64,000 nucleotides of DNA from Pseudomonas sp. MYb118 (GCF_040947875.1 NZ_JBFRXN010000002.1:3162001-3226000); one strand, 5' to 3'. Positions 52,209 through 61,761 are shown, numbered from the stretch's first letter. The notes: generated from the sequence alone by a model not told the origin. A program made the numbers and translations.

Positions 52209-53793
52209 TGTCCAGTGCCACGGGCAGCATGTTCGGGTAGTCGAGGGTGTAATGCAGGCCGCGACTCTCCTTGCGCTCCATGGCCGACAAAATCATCAGC
52301 TCGGCCACCTGGGCCAGGTTGCGCAGCTCGATCAGGTCGCGACTGACCTTGTAGTTGCTGTAGAACTCGTCGATTTCATCGAGCAACAACTGCACGCGGT
52401 GCTGCGCCCGCGCCAGGCGCTTGTTGGTACGCACGATGCCGACGTAGTCCCACATGAACCGACGCAATTCATCCCAGTTGTGCGCAATGATCACGTCTTC
52501 ATCCGAGTCGGTGACCTGGCTCGCGTCCCAGACGGGCAGGGCGACGGGCATGGACACCTGCGGCAACTGCTCGACAATGTCCGCTGCCGCCGAACGCGCA
52601 TAGACGAAGCACTCCAGCAGCGAGTTGCTGGCCATGCGATTGGCGCCGTGCAGGCCGGTGAAGCTGGTTTCGCCAATGGCATACAGCCCCGGCACGTCGG
52701 TGCGGCCCTGCTGGTCGACCATCACGCCGCCGCAGGTGTAGTGCGCGGCAGGCACCACCGGGATCGGCTGTTTGGTGATGTCGATGGAAAACTCGAGGCA
52801 GCGCTCGTACACGGTCGGGAAGTGCGACTTGATGAACGCTTCCGGCTTGTGGCTGATGTCCAGGTAGACGCAGTCCACGCCCAGGCGCTTCATTTCATGG
52901 TCGATGGCCCGGGCGACGATGTCGCGCGGGGCCAGTTCGGCGCGGGGGTCGAAGCGCGGCATGAAGCGCTCGCCGTTGGGCAGCTTCAGGTGGGCGCCTT
53001 CACCCCGCAGGGCCTCGGTGACCAGGAAGCTCTTGGCCTGTGGGTGATACAGGCAAGTGGGGTGAAACTGGTTGAACTCCAGGTTCGCCACCCGGCAGCC
53101 CGAACGCCAGGCCATGGCGATGCCATCGCCACAGGCGCCGTCCGGGTTGCTGGTATAGAGGTAGACCTTGGCGGCGCCACCGGAGGCGAGGATCACGAAA
53201 CGCGCGCCATAGGTGTCGACTTCACCGGTGCCACGATTGAGCACGTAGGCACCGAGACAGCGATCGCCTTCCAGGCCCAGGCGTTTTTCGGTGATCAGAT
53301 CGACCGCCACCCGCTGTTCCAGCAGCTCGATGTTGGAGCGTTCCCTGGCTTTGTCGAGCAGGGTGCGGAAAATCGCCGCCCCGGTCGCGTCGGCGGCGTG
53401 GATGATGCGTCGATGGCTGTGGCCGCCTTCGCGGGTCAGGTGGAACTCGAAACCACCGTCTTCATTGCCGGAATGGTCATCACGGGTGAACGGGACGCCC
53501 TGGTCGATCAGCCACTGGATCGCTTCCTTGCTGTGCTCGACGGTAAAACGCACCGCTTCTTCGTGGCACAGGCCGCCACCGGCATTGAGCGTGTCGTCGA
53601 CGTGGGATTCGACGGTATCGGTGTCATCCAGCACCGCAGCGACGCCGCCCTGGGCCCAGAACGTCGAGCCATTGGCGAGGTCGCCTTTGCTCAAGACGGC
53701 GATGCGCAAATGACCGGGCAGGGTCAGCGCAAGACTCAAACCGGCAGCGCCGCTGCCAATCACCAGAACATCGTGTTGAAACTGTTGGCTCAT
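52177..53793 (-). CDS. nadB: L-aspartate oxidase
   Basis: 538 aa from the ATG at 53793. FAD-binding [16 protein letters not shown], then [24 protein letters not shown] and [19 protein letters not shown], and the ARRMLG-type active-site region [15 protein letters not shown] and [24 protein letters not shown]. It oxidises L-aspartate to iminoaspartate, the first step of NAD synthesis. Divergent from algU. Confidence 0.95.
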   Translation of the reverse strand: MSQQFQHDVLVIGSGAAGLSLALTLPGHLRIAVLSKGDLANGSTFWAQGGVAAVLDDTDTVESHVDDTLNAGGGLCHEEAVRFTVEHSKEAIQWLIDQGVPFTRDDHSGNEDGGFEFHLTREGGHSHRRIIHAADATGAAIFRTLLDKARERSNIELLEQRVAVDLITEKRLGLEGDRCLGAYVLNRGTGEVDTYGARFVILASGGAAKVYLYTSNPDGACGDGIAMAWRSGCRVANLEFNQFHPTCLYHPQAKSFLVTEALRGEGAHLKLPNGERFMPRFDPRAELAPRDIVARAIDHEMKRLGVDCVYLDISHKPEAFIKSHFPTVYERCLEFSIDITKQPIPVVPAAHYTCGGVMVDQQGRTDVPGLYAIGETSFTGLHGANRMASNSLLECFVYARSAAADIVEQLPQVSMPVALPVWDASQVTDSDEDVIIAHNWDELRRFMWDYVGIVRTNKRLARAQHRVQLLLDEIDEFYSNYKVSRDLIELRNLAQVAELMILSAMERKESRGLHYTLDYPNMLPVALDTILVPPTYVG

Positions 53794-54070
53794 TTCAGGA
53801 TTCCGCTCAAAGCGACCCGGGTCGGGGTAGGCGCCAGACTTCTGCAACGGCGAGTCGGGCAGCCACACAGCCCACTAGTATATAGAGGGGGGGATCGGCA
53901 CAATAGCCGGGCATACATGGCATTGTGAAACTACAGTGACAGGATCAGTCTGACGCTTCGTCGGATGATTTTCAGCGCCGTTTGGCGGCCAGGCGACTGT
54001 ATCGTGGATTTAACAGTATTTTTCCATTCCAGGTTGCACAATGTCCGTGTGGCACTGTTACAAATATTTG

Positions 54071-54098
54071 GAACTTTTGCCAAAGGCCCAAGATCAAT
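54071..54098 (+). promoter_or_regulatory. Distal AlgU (sigma-E type) promoter of algU
   Basis: GAACTT (54071-54076), 17-base spacer, TCAAT (54094-54098). The -35 matches the AlgU consensus exactly and the -10 partly (consensus TCTGA). Confidence 0.55.
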
Positions 54099-54264
54099 AG
54101 TCCGTTGCCTGAATCAAGGGACAGCGTCGGCGCCAGTGGAGGATTGCAGTTTGATTCCGACTGTCGAATCCGATGACAAGATAATTCGCGCGGCCGGGGT
54201 AAACCCGAGCTGCGCTTTTCGTGCGTGCCAGATCAGAGCCCGCAGGAAACTTGCTTGGAGGGGA

Positions 54265-54291
54265 GAACTTTTGCGAAAAGCCCGAGTCTAT
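54265..54291 (+). promoter_or_regulatory. Proximal AlgU (sigma-E type) promoter of algU
   Basis: GAACTT (54265-54270), 16-base spacer, TCTAT (54287-54291), 60 bases before the algU ATG. This fits the autoregulated promoter known upstream of P. aeruginosa algU. Confidence 0.75.
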
Positions 54292-54350
54292 GTTTGCAAG
54301 TCTGGTCGTTTAGCTATGCAAGCTTCCTCCGAGCGTATCGAGGAGAGTTC

Positions 54351-54932
54351 ATGCTAACCCAGGAAGAGGATCAGCAGCTGGTCGAGCGCGTTCAACGCGG
54401 CGACAAGCGAGCTTTCGATCTGCTAGTGCTGAAATACCAGCACAAAATTCTCGGGTTGATCGTGCGTTTCGTGCACGACACCCATGAAGCCCAGGATGTG
54501 GCGCAGGAAGCCTTCATCAAGGCGTACCGTGCACTTGGAAATTTTCGCGGAGACAGCGCGTTTTATACGTGGCTTTACCGCATCGCCATCAACACGGCGA
54601 AAAACTATCTGGTTTCACGCGGCCGTCGGCCGCCGGATAGCGATGTCAGTTCCGAGGATGCAGAGTTCTACGATGGCGATCATGGCCTCAAGGATCTCGA
54701 GTCGCCAGAACGGGCTTTGCTGCGGGATGAGATCGAAGGCACTGTCCATCGGACCATCCAGCAATTGCCGGAAGATTTGCGTACGGCTTTAACTTTACGT
54801 GAATTCGATGGTCTGAGTTACGAGGACATTGCGAGCGTCATGCAATGTCCGGTGGGTACCGTGCGCTCCCGGATCTTCCGCGCCCGGGAGGCCATCGACA
54901 AAGCCCTGCAGCCGTTGTTGCAGGAAAACTAA
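54351..54932 (+). CDS. algU: Envelope-stress ECF sigma factor AlgU (RpoE)
   Basis: 193 aa from ATG 54351 with GAGGAGAG upstream, identical in length to P. aeruginosa AlgU. Region 2 (DLLVLKYQHKILGLIVRFVHD, DVAQEAFIKAYRALGNFRGDSAFYTWLYRIA) and region 4 (LPEDLRTALTLREFDGLSYEDIASVMQCPVGTVRSRIFRAREAID) are intact. It drives alginate and envelope-stress genes and is held inactive by MucA. First gene of algU-mucA-mucB-mucD. Confidence 0.97.
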   Translation: MLTQEEDQQLVERVQRGDKRAFDLLVLKYQHKILGLIVRFVHDTHEAQDVAQEAFIKAYRALGNFRGDSAFYTWLYRIAINTAKNYLVSRGRRPPDSDVSSEDAEFYDGDHGLKDLESPERALLRDEIEGTVHRTIQQLPEDLRTALTLREFDGLSYEDIASVMQCPVGTVRSRIFRAREAIDKALQPLLQEN

Positions 54933-54963
54933 AGACAGCGGCGACAGCCAAGAGAGGAACGCC

Positions 54964-55551
54964 ATGAGTCGTGAAGCCCTGCAGGAATCGCTGTCCGCAG
55001 TGATGGATAACGAAGCGGACGAATTGGAATTGCGTCGGGTATTGAATGCCATCGACGATGTTGAAACCCGTGAAACCTGGGCTCGTTATCAGATCGCTCG
55101 GGCAGCGATGCACAAGGATCTGCTGCTTCCACGTCTGGATATCGCAGCGGCGGTTTCTGCTGCACTGGCTGACGAAGCCGTGCCGGCAAAAGCGTCCCGT
55201 GGTCCATGGCGCAGCCTGGGTCGTCTGGCCGTAGCCGCCTCGGTCACTGTTGCTGTATTGGCGGGTGTTCGCCTGTACAACCAGGACGAGATCGCCGGTG
55301 TCGAACTGGCTCAGCAATCCTCCCAGCCAGGTCTGGCCGTTCCTCAGGTCAAAGGCCCAGCCGTATTGGCAGGCTATAGTGAGAGTTCGGAAGCGCCTGG
55401 CCCGATGGCCAATGGCGTATTGCAAGGTCAGCCGGGCTGGAACGATCAGCGGTTGCCAGGTTACTTGCGCCAACACGCTCAACAGGCTGCAATGAAAGGA
55501 ACTGAGAGCGCGCTCCCTTACGCTCGTGCGGCAAGCCTGGAAAACCGTTAA
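54964..55551 (+). CDS. mucA: Anti-sigma factor MucA
   Basis: 195 aa from ATG 54964 with GAGAGGAAC upstream. The cytoplasmic sigma-binding domain (about 1-78; REALQESLSAVMDNEADELELRRVL) is followed by a transmembrane helix (about 86-104) and a periplasmic part that MucB shields from AlgW. The reading frame is intact, so the strain should be non-mucoid at this locus. Confidence 0.96.
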   Translation: MSREALQESLSAVMDNEADELELRRVLNAIDDVETRETWARYQIARAAMHKDLLLPRLDIAAAVSAALADEAVPAKASRGPWRSLGRLAVAASVTVAVLAGVRLYNQDEIAGVELAQQSSQPGLAVPQVKGPAVLAGYSESSEAPGPMANGVLQGQPGWNDQRLPGYLRQHAQQAAMKGTESALPYARAASLENR

Positions 55552-55559
55552 GGAGGATC

Positions 55560-56516
55560 ATGCGCGCCATACCTCTACTTTCGCTTCTGCTCAGTGGCTG
55601 GTTCATTGTTCCAGCCCACGCCGACGAGGCTCAGGACTGGTTGACCCGTCTTGGCCAGGCCGAGCAGCAGCAAAGCTTTCACGGCACCTTTGTTTACGAG
55701 CGTAACGGTAGTTTTTCTACCCATAACATCTGGCATCGCGTCCAGGACGGCAAAGTCCGCGAGCGGATTCTCCAGCTCGACGGCTCTGCCCAGGAAGTCG
55801 TACGTGTTGATGGGCGTACTCAATGCGTGAGCGGGCTTCTCATGGCGGGACTTGGGGACTCTCCCAATTCCGCCGCTCGTACACTCGATCCTCAAAAGCT
55901 GAAAAACTGGTATGAACTTGCTGTCATTGGCAAGTCGCGCGTAGCCGGTCGTCCGGCGGTCATCGTTTCCCTGAAACCTCGCGATCAGCACCGCTACGGT
56001 TTCGAGTTGCATCTGGACAAGGAAACCGGCCTGCCGCTCAAGTCGTTGCTGCTGAACGATAAAGGCCAGTTGCTGGAGCGTTTCCAGTTCACCGAGCTCA
56101 ATACCTCCGATGTGCCTTCCGATAATGAGCTGCAAGCCGGCGCGGATTGCAAGGCGATCGCGCTCGACAGCGACAAGGCTTCAGCCGGCAAGGCTGCCCA
56201 GTCCTGGCGCTCGGACTGGTTGCCAGCGGGCTTCGAATTGACCAGCAGCACTTCGCGCAAGGACCCGCAGACCAAGACTCAAGTCAGCAGCCTGATGTAC
56301 GACGATGGCCTGGCTCGTTTTTCGGTGTTTCTCGAACCGTTGAATGGCGCGTCGGTCGTCGATACGCGTACTCAGTTGGGCCCGACGGTTGCCGTATCCC
56401 GTCGCCTGACGACACCCAACGGCGACATCATGATCACCGTGGTGGGTGAAATTCCCATAGGCACCGCTGAACGGATCGCGCTGTCCATGCGCTCCAATGC
56501 CACTGCAACCCAGTAG
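55560..56516 (+). CDS. mucB: Periplasmic AlgU regulator MucB
   Basis: 318 aa. The signal peptide ends PAHA before DEAQDWLTRLGQAEQQQSFHGTFVY. A two-domain MucB/RseB fold. It binds the periplasmic part of MucA and protects it from proteolysis. It starts 8 bases after mucA. Confidence 0.95.
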   Translation: MRAIPLLSLLLSGWFIVPAHADEAQDWLTRLGQAEQQQSFHGTFVYERNGSFSTHNIWHRVQDGKVRERILQLDGSAQEVVRVDGRTQCVSGLLMAGLGDSPNSAARTLDPQKLKNWYELAVIGKSRVAGRPAVIVSLKPRDQHRYGFELHLDKETGLPLKSLLLNDKGQLLERFQFTELNTSDVPSDNELQAGADCKAIALDSDKASAGKAAQSWRSDWLPAGFELTSSTSRKDPQTKTQVSSLMYDDGLARFSVFLEPLNGASVVDTRTQLGPTVAVSRRLTTPNGDIMITVVGEIPIGTAERIALSMRSNATATQ

Positions 56517-56579
56517 TGAGCCAGTATCGAAATGTTTCGTGAGCATTTCAGTTTGCAAATACCCCTGAATTTTCTTATA

Positions 56580-56612
56580 GGTCAGAGCCCCTCGGCTCTG
56601 GCCTTGTTTGTT
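56580..56612 (+). terminator. Terminator-like hairpin between mucB and mucD
   Basis: CAGAGCC-CCTC-GGCTCTG followed by GCCTTGTTTGTTG, a stem with a moderately T-rich tail. It probably reduces readthrough into mucD. It sits where other pseudomonads have mucC. Confidence 0.55.
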
Positions 56613-56697
56613 GTTCCCGGAACAAAAATACCGGCGTATCGTTCCCGGTGTTCCTTGATCCATATCGCTTAACCATGCTCGTCTTAACGGGAGCCGT

Positions 56698-58122
56698 ATG
56701 TCGATACCTCGCTTGAAGTCTTATCTCACTATCTTTGCCACCGTGCTGGTGCTAGGGCAGGCCGTTGCTGCAGAAGCAGTCGAACTGCCTGACTTTACGC
56801 AACTGGTCGAGCAGGCCTCGCCTGCCGTGGTGAACATCAGTACCACGCAGAAACTGCCTGACCGCAAGGTCAGCGACCAGATGCCCGACCTCGAAGGCTT
56901 GCCGCCGATGCTGCGCGAGTTCTTCGAGCGCGGCATGCCGCAGCAGCGTTCGCCGCGCGGTGGTCGCCAGCGTGAAGCGCAGTCGCTGGGTTCGGGTTTC
57001 ATCATTTCGCCTGATGGCTACATTCTCACCAACAACCACGTGATCGCCGATGCCGACGAAATCCTCGTTCGCCTCGCCGACCGTAGCGAGATGAAAGCCA
57101 AGCTGGTAGGCACCGACCCTCGTTCCGACGTGGCCTTGCTGAAAGTCGAAGGCAAGGATCTGCCAGTGCTCAAACTCGGCAAATCCCAGGACCTGAAGGC
57201 CGGCCAGTGGGTCGTGGCCATCGGTTCGCCCTTCGGTTTCGACCATACCGTGACCCAGGGCATCGTCAGTGCCGTGGGCCGCAGCCTGCCGAACGAAAAC
57301 TACGTGCCGTTCATCCAGACCGACGTGCCGATCAACCCGGGTAACTCCGGCGGCCCGCTGTTCAACCTGGCGGGTGAAGTGGTGGGGATCAACTCGCAGA
57401 TCTACACCCGTTCCGGTGGCTTCATGGGTGTGTCGTTCGCGATCCCTATCGACGTGGCCATGGATGTTTCCAATCAGCTCAAAAGCGGCGGCAAGGTCAG
57501 CCGTGGCTGGCTGGGTGTAGTCATCCAGGAAGTGAACAAGGACCTGGCCGAATCGTTCGGTCTCGAGAAACCGGCCGGTGCGCTGGTGGCGCAGATCCAG
57601 GATGACGGCCCGGCAGCCAAGGGCGGCCTGCAGGTGGGCGATGTGATCCTGAGCATGAACGGTCAGCCGATCGTCATGTCTGCCGACTTGCCGCATCTGG
57701 TGGGCGCGTTGAAGGCGGGTGCCAAAGCCAACCTGGAAGTGATCCGCGAAGGCAAACGCAAAAACGTCGAAGTGACCGTGGGTGCCATCCCGGATGACGG
57801 CGACGAGCAGGCCTCACTGTCGAAATCCAGCACCGAGCGCAGCAGCAACCGCCTGGGTGTGTCGGTGGCGGAGCTGACGGATGAACAGAAGAAATCCTAC
57901 GACCTCAAGGGTGGCGTGGTGATCAAGGAGGTTCAGGACGGCCCTGCGTCCCTGATCGGCCTGCAACCTGGCGACATCATCACTCACCTGAACAATCAGG
58001 CGATTGGGTCGGCCAAGGAGTTCACCGACATCGCCAAGGCGCTGCCGAAGAACCGCTCGGTGTCGATGCGGGTCCTGCGTCAGAATCGCGCCAGCTTCAT
58101 CACCTTCAAACTGGCTGAATAA
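56698..58122 (+). CDS. mucD: DegP-like periplasmic serine protease MucD
   Basis: 474 aa. The signal peptide (about 1-26) is followed by a trypsin-like protease domain with catalytic triad H114 (TNNHVIAD), D144 (RSDVALLKV) and S217 (PGNSGGPLFN), then two PDZ domains (about 265-360 and 380-470). It degrades misfolded envelope proteins and dampens AlgU signalling. 181 bases separate it from mucB, with no mucC between. Confidence 0.96.
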   Translation: MSIPRLKSYLTIFATVLVLGQAVAAEAVELPDFTQLVEQASPAVVNISTTQKLPDRKVSDQMPDLEGLPPMLREFFERGMPQQRSPRGGRQREAQSLGSGFIISPDGYILTNNHVIADADEILVRLADRSEMKAKLVGTDPRSDVALLKVEGKDLPVLKLGKSQDLKAGQWVVAIGSPFGFDHTVTQGIVSAVGRSLPNENYVPFIQTDVPINPGNSGGPLFNLAGEVVGINSQIYTRSGGFMGVSFAIPIDVAMDVSNQLKSGGKVSRGWLGVVIQEVNKDLAESFGLEKPAGALVAQIQDDGPAAKGGLQVGDVILSMNGQPIVMSADLPHLVGALKAGAKANLEVIREGKRKNVEVTVGAIPDDGDEQASLSKSSTERSSNRLGVSVAELTDEQKKSYDLKGGVVIKEVQDGPASLIGLQPGDIITHLNNQAIGSAKEFTDIAKALPKNRSVSMRVLRQNRASFITFKLAE

Positions 58123-58143
58123 GCTGGTTGTTGGTTGAACAAA

Positions 58144-58173
58144 AAACCGCCTCGAATGAGGCGGTTTTTTTTT
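58144..58173 (+). terminator. Strong Rho-independent terminator after mucD
   Basis: AACCGCCTC-GAAT-GAGGCGG followed by nine T residues, 24 bases after the mucD stop. It ends the algU operon. Confidence 0.95.
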
Positions 58174-58179
58174 GAGTCC

Positions 58180-58282
58180 CTGTAGGAGCGAGCTTGCTCG
58201 CGATGGAATCACAAACACCGAGGGGTATCAGATACCCCTCCATTATCGTTAGCGACCATCGCGAGCAAGCTCGCTCCTACAG
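58180..58282. repeat. REPIN with an inner palindrome
   Basis: REP arms GTAGGAGCGAGCTTGCTCGC and inverse at the ends. The spacer contains its own inverted repeat GAGGGGTATC-A-GATACCCCTC, so the whole element can fold into one long structure. Confidence 0.9.
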
Positions 58283-58289
58283 GGGGCGG

Positions 58290-59723
58290 TTAGCCCATCA
58301 TGTCCTTGATCATGCGCTCCTGTTCCATCAGCTCCCGTTGCCGCGCGTCGATGCGCGAGGACAGCGGGAAGTTGCTGCCGGCCTTGCGCTTGGCGAAGTC
58401 CAGTTGCTGGATGGCCTGGCGGTAGTCGCCGACCAGTGCGAAGTATTCGGCGCGGGCCTGGTGCAGGCCGATGATGTTGCCTGACAGGCCGCGAGTTTCC
58501 GCCACCATGTACCACACGTCCGGATCGTCCGGGCGGGACTTGAGCAGGTTTTCCAGGGCTTTCTCGGCATCCGCTGCACGGTTCTGCTTGAGCAGCAGGT
58601 CGACGCGCACCTGATTGAGCGGGTAGTTGCCGGGGTACTGGCTGAGCATCCGGTCGACTCGGGTCTGGGCGTCCGGCAGTCGGTTGTTGGTGATGTCCAG
58701 GTCGATCTGGGCGAGGTTATAGATGATCTCGTTCGGCGACTTGGCCAACAACTGCTTGAGGTTCTCCCGCGCTTCGTTGAGCTGTCCGCCCTTGATCTGG
58801 GCGATGGCCAGGCCATAGCGTGCCACATCATTTTTCGGGTTTTCGTCCAGCTGTGCGCGAAAGCGTTTGGCGCCCAGGCCCGGGGTTTCCTCGTAGATCA
58901 GTTGGACCCGGGCCCGAATCAGCTGATAACGCACACTGTCTTCGATACCGCCCGGCCTGGCCTGCTCGGCGCGGTTGCGGGTGTCGGCAATCCGCGATTC
59001 GGTGACCGGGTGAGTCAGCAGGAATTCCGGTGGCTTGGCGTCGAAACGATACTGGCGCGCCAGACGTTCGAACATGGTGGGCATCGAGCGTGGATCGTAA
59101 CCGGCCTTTTCCAGATTGAGGATGCCGATCCGGTCGGCTTCCTGCTCGTTCTGGCGCGAGAAGCGACGTTGCTCCTGGATTGCCGCCGCTTGCGTGCCGG
59201 CAATCGCCGCGATCCCGGCGTCACCGGCACCGGCGGCGGCAATCACGATGCCGGCCAGCAGTGCAGCCATCATCGGCACCTGCATGCGTTGTTGAGCTTC
59301 AACACCCCTGGCGAAGTGGCGCTGGGACAAGTGGGCCAGTTCGTGCGCCATCACCGAGGCATATTCGCCTTCGGTCTGGGCATTGAGAAACAGGCCGCCG
59401 TTGACCCCGACGATCCCGCCCGGCGCTGCGAAGGCGTTGAGTTGCGGGCTGTTGATCAGGATGAACTCCAGGCGCCGGTCGTTGACCTGGCTGGTTTCCA
59501 CCAGGCGATAGACGCTCTGTTCGACGTAGTCCTTGAGTTGTGGGTCGTTGAGCTGCGAGACCTGGCTGCGCAACAGGGCGAGCCAGGCGCGGCCCAACTG
59601 GTATTCCTGTTGTGGCGAGACAATGGCAGAACTGGCGTCACCAAGTGACGGCAGGTCGTCGGCGAAGCCCGGTGAGGCGAGCAGGCAAGCGAGCGTCAGC
59701 AGGGTAGGGCGCAGAAAGGTCAT
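58290..59723 (-). CDS. M48 family metallopeptidase with TPR repeats (BepA/YfgC-like)
   Basis: 477 aa from the ATG at 59723; a TTG start at 59744 is less likely. The signal peptide ends PGFA before DDLPSLGDAS. The zinc-binding HELAH motif is at residues 127-131, with the third ligand in the NEQEADRIGI segment. The C-terminal half (about 300-470) contains TPR-like repeats. Like BepA it should be periplasmic and handle outer-membrane protein (LptD) assembly quality control; next to mucD this fits envelope maintenance. Confidence 0.88.
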   Translation of the reverse strand: MTFLRPTLLTLACLLASPGFADDLPSLGDASSAIVSPQQEYQLGRAWLALLRSQVSQLNDPQLKDYVEQSVYRLVETSQVNDRRLEFILINSPQLNAFAAPGGIVGVNGGLFLNAQTEGEYASVMAHELAHLSQRHFARGVEAQQRMQVPMMAALLAGIVIAAAGAGDAGIAAIAGTQAAAIQEQRRFSRQNEQEADRIGILNLEKAGYDPRSMPTMFERLARQYRFDAKPPEFLLTHPVTESRIADTRNRAEQARPGGIEDSVRYQLIRARVQLIYEETPGLGAKRFRAQLDENPKNDVARYGLAIAQIKGGQLNEARENLKQLLAKSPNEIIYNLAQIDLDITNNRLPDAQTRVDRMLSQYPGNYPLNQVRVDLLLKQNRAADAEKALENLLKSRPDDPDVWYMVAETRGLSGNIIGLHQARAEYFALVGDYRQAIQQLDFAKRKAGSNFPLSSRIDARQRELMEQERMIKDMMG

Positions 59724-59821
59724 GCACAAAGCCTTAATCGACAAAGACCTTACTGTAGCCGGACAGTACGCTTCGGACCAGATATTCTAAGCCGCTCGAC
59801 CACCTCACCCGGAGTAACGCA

Positions 59822-60061
59822 ATGACCGACGCTGTAGCCCATGACGCCGAACTGGACGCCAGTGGCCTGAATTGTCCGTTGCCGCTGCTCAAGGCCAAGC
59901 TGGAGCTCAATCGGATGGCCAGCGGCGCTGTGCTCAAGGTTACCGCTACCGATGCGGGGTCGCAGCGCGACTTTCGCACCTTTGCCCGATTGGCCGGTCA
60001 CACCCTGCTGCGCGAAGAAGATGAAGCGGGCGTCTACCGCTACTGGTTGAAAAAAGCCTGA
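59822..60061 (+). CDS. TusA-family sulfurtransferase
   Basis: 79 aa. ELDASGLNCPLPLLKAKLELNRMASG carries the CPxP motif with the sulfur-carrying cysteine near residue 18. Likely a sulfur-relay protein. The pairing with a PerM-like permease 32 bases downstream is conserved in Pseudomonas. It may not be the tRNA-thiolation TusA itself, as the genome usually has another copy. Confidence 0.87.
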   Translation: MTDAVAHDAELDASGLNCPLPLLKAKLELNRMASGAVLKVTATDAGSQRDFRTFARLAGHTLLREEDEAGVYRYWLKKA

Positions 60062-60093
60062 AAATTGCCGTGTTCGTTTTGTAAGGAATTTTG

Positions 60094-61164
60094 ATGTTCA
60101 AAGTGTTGCGCGACTGGATTCAGCGTTATTTCTCCGATGAAGAAGCGGTGGTGCTGGCGGTCCTGCTGTTTCTGGCGTTCACCGCCGTCCTGACCCTGGG
60201 CGGCATGCTGGCGCCGGTGTTGGCGGGAATGGTGCTGGCGTACCTGATGCAAGGCCTGGTGGTCACGCTCGAGCGTCTGCGTGTGCCGGGCGGCATGGCC
60301 GTGGGGTTGGTGTTCGCGCTGTTCATGGGGGTGCTGATGGTGTTCATCGTGGTCCTGGTGCCTTTGCTCTGGCATCAACTGATCACGCTGTTCAACGAAT
60401 TGCCCGGCATGCTCGCTAAGTGGCAGTCGCTGCTGTTGCTGCTGCCCGAGCGTTACCCGCACCTGGTGTCCGACGAACAGGTGCTGCAGGCCATCGAGGT
60501 GGCGCGTGGCGAGATCGGCAAGTTTGGCCAATGGGCGCTGACGTTCTCGCTGTCGAGCCTGCCGCTGCTGGTCAACATCATGATCTACCTGGTGCTGGTG
60601 CCGATCCTGGTGTTCTTCTTCCTCAAAGACCGGGAAATGATCGGGCGCTGGGTGCGTGGCTACCTGCCCCGTGAGCGCACGCTGATCACCCGTGTCGCCC
60701 ACGTCATGAACCGGCAGATCGCCAATTACATTCGTGGCAAGGTCATCGAGATTTTCATCTGCGGTGGCGTGACCTACATCGGCTTTGCCGTGCTGGGCCT
60801 CAATTATGCGGCGTTGCTGGCGCTGCTGGTCGGTATCTCGGTGGTGGTGCCCTACGTCGGGGCCGTGGTGGTGACCGTGCCGGTGCTGCTGATCGCGTTG
60901 TTCCAGTGGGGCTGGAGCGATCAGTTCATCTACCTGATGGCGGTCTACGGGATCATCCAGACGCTGGATGGCAACGTGCTGGTACCGTTGCTGTTCTCGG
61001 AGGCGGTCAACCTGCACCCGGTGGCGATCATCTGCGCGGTGCTGTTGTTTGGCGGGCTTTGGGGGTTCTGGGGGATATTCTTTGCGATTCCGCTGGCGAC
61101 CTTGTTCAAGGCCGTTCTGGATGCCTGGCCGCGGAATGAGCCGGTGGTGGCGCCGTTGCTCTAA
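60094..61164 (+). CDS. AI-2E/PerM family transporter
   Basis: 356 aa from ATG 60094 with AAGGAATTTT upstream. About eight helices. It starts with FLAFTAVLTLGGMLAPVLAGMVLAYLM and ends with the family motif VAIICAVLLFGGLWGFWGIFFAIPLATLFKAV. The family includes the AI-2 exporter TqsA and PerM; the substrate is unknown. Confidence 0.88.
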   Translation: MFKVLRDWIQRYFSDEEAVVLAVLLFLAFTAVLTLGGMLAPVLAGMVLAYLMQGLVVTLERLRVPGGMAVGLVFALFMGVLMVFIVVLVPLLWHQLITLFNELPGMLAKWQSLLLLLPERYPHLVSDEQVLQAIEVARGEIGKFGQWALTFSLSSLPLLVNIMIYLVLVPILVFFFLKDREMIGRWVRGYLPRERTLITRVAHVMNRQIANYIRGKVIEIFICGGVTYIGFAVLGLNYAALLALLVGISVVVPYVGAVVVTVPVLLIALFQWGWSDQFIYLMAVYGIIQTLDGNVLVPLLFSEAVNLHPVAIICAVLLFGGLWGFWGIFFAIPLATLFKAVLDAWPRNEPVVAPLL

Positions 61165-61187
61165 ATCTTCGTAGAGGCTGATGGCCT

Positions 61188-61254
61188 CATCGCGAGCGAG
61201 CTCGCTCCTACAGGTTGATCGTATTCCCCTGTAGGAGCGAGCTTGCTCGCGATG
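61188..61254. repeat. REPIN
   Basis: CATCGCGAGCGAGCTCGCTCC and the inverse GTAGGAGCGAGCTTGCTCGC with about 20 bases between, separating convergent perM-like and bcp genes. Confidence 0.9.
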
Positions 61255-61277
61255 ACGTCCGAAAGAACGCCGCTAAA

Positions 61278-61751
61278 TCAGGCCTTGTTCAACGCCTGCG
61301 CCGCCGCCAGAACGGCATCCACATGCCCCGGCACTTTCACACCACGCCATTCCTGGCGCAGCACACCGTTCTTGTCGATCAGGAACGTGCTGCGATCCAC
61401 GCCCATGTATTCCTTGCCGTACAGCTTCTTCAGCTTGATCACATCGAACTGCTGGCACAGCGCTTCTTCCTTGTCGCTGATCAGCTCGAAGGTGAAGCCC
61501 TGCTTGGCCTTGAAGTTCTCGTGGGATTTCAGGCTGTCGCGGGACACGCCGAACACTTCGGTGTTGGCGGCCTTGAACGCATCCAGCTGATCGCGAAAGC
61601 CCTGGCCCTGGGTCGTGCAACCCGGGGTGCTGTCTTTCGGATAAAAGTAGATCACCACCTGCTTGCCCTTGAGGCTGGCCAGGGTAATGGTCTGCCCGCT
61701 GGTGGCGGGGGCTTCGAAGTCGGCAACCGGTTGGTCGATGGCAACGGCCAT
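61278..61751 (-). CDS. bcp: Thioredoxin-dependent thiol peroxidase Bcp/PrxQ
   Basis: 157 aa. The peroxidatic cysteine C45 is in YPKDSTPGCTTQGQGFRDQL. Position 50, which is the resolving cysteine in E. coli Bcp (CxxxxC), is Gln here, so this is the one-cysteine or atypical form. It reduces hydroperoxides in the cytoplasm. It follows gcvR by 10 bases, the normal Pseudomonas order. Confidence 0.93.
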   Translation of the reverse strand: MAVAIDQPVADFEAPATSGQTITLASLKGKQVVIYFYPKDSTPGCTTQGQGFRDQLDAFKAANTEVFGVSRDSLKSHENFKAKQGFTFELISDKEEALCQQFDVIKLKKLYGKEYMGVDRSTFLIDKNGVLRQEWRGVKVPGHVDAVLAAAQALNKA

Positions 61752-61761
61752 GAAAGCTTCC

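Larger units (their letters stand above)
53794..54350. other. nadB-algU divergent control region
   Basis: 557 bases with no supported gene; the in-frame extension upstream of algU (from 54225) lies across the promoter and is not coding. It is more AT-rich than the surroundings. Two AlgU-type promoters are listed separately. CTAGTATATAGAG at 53876-53888 is a possible -10 region for nadB. Confidence 0.6.

Noticed and set aside
52252..53928. 558-codon plus-strand frame opposite nadB
   Set aside because: Antisense shadow of nadB; it runs through the nadB promoter region.
56517..56697. A decayed mucC between mucB and mucD
   Set aside because: The 181-bp gap shows no MucC-like hydrophobic coding sequence in any frame; it appears to be simply absent.
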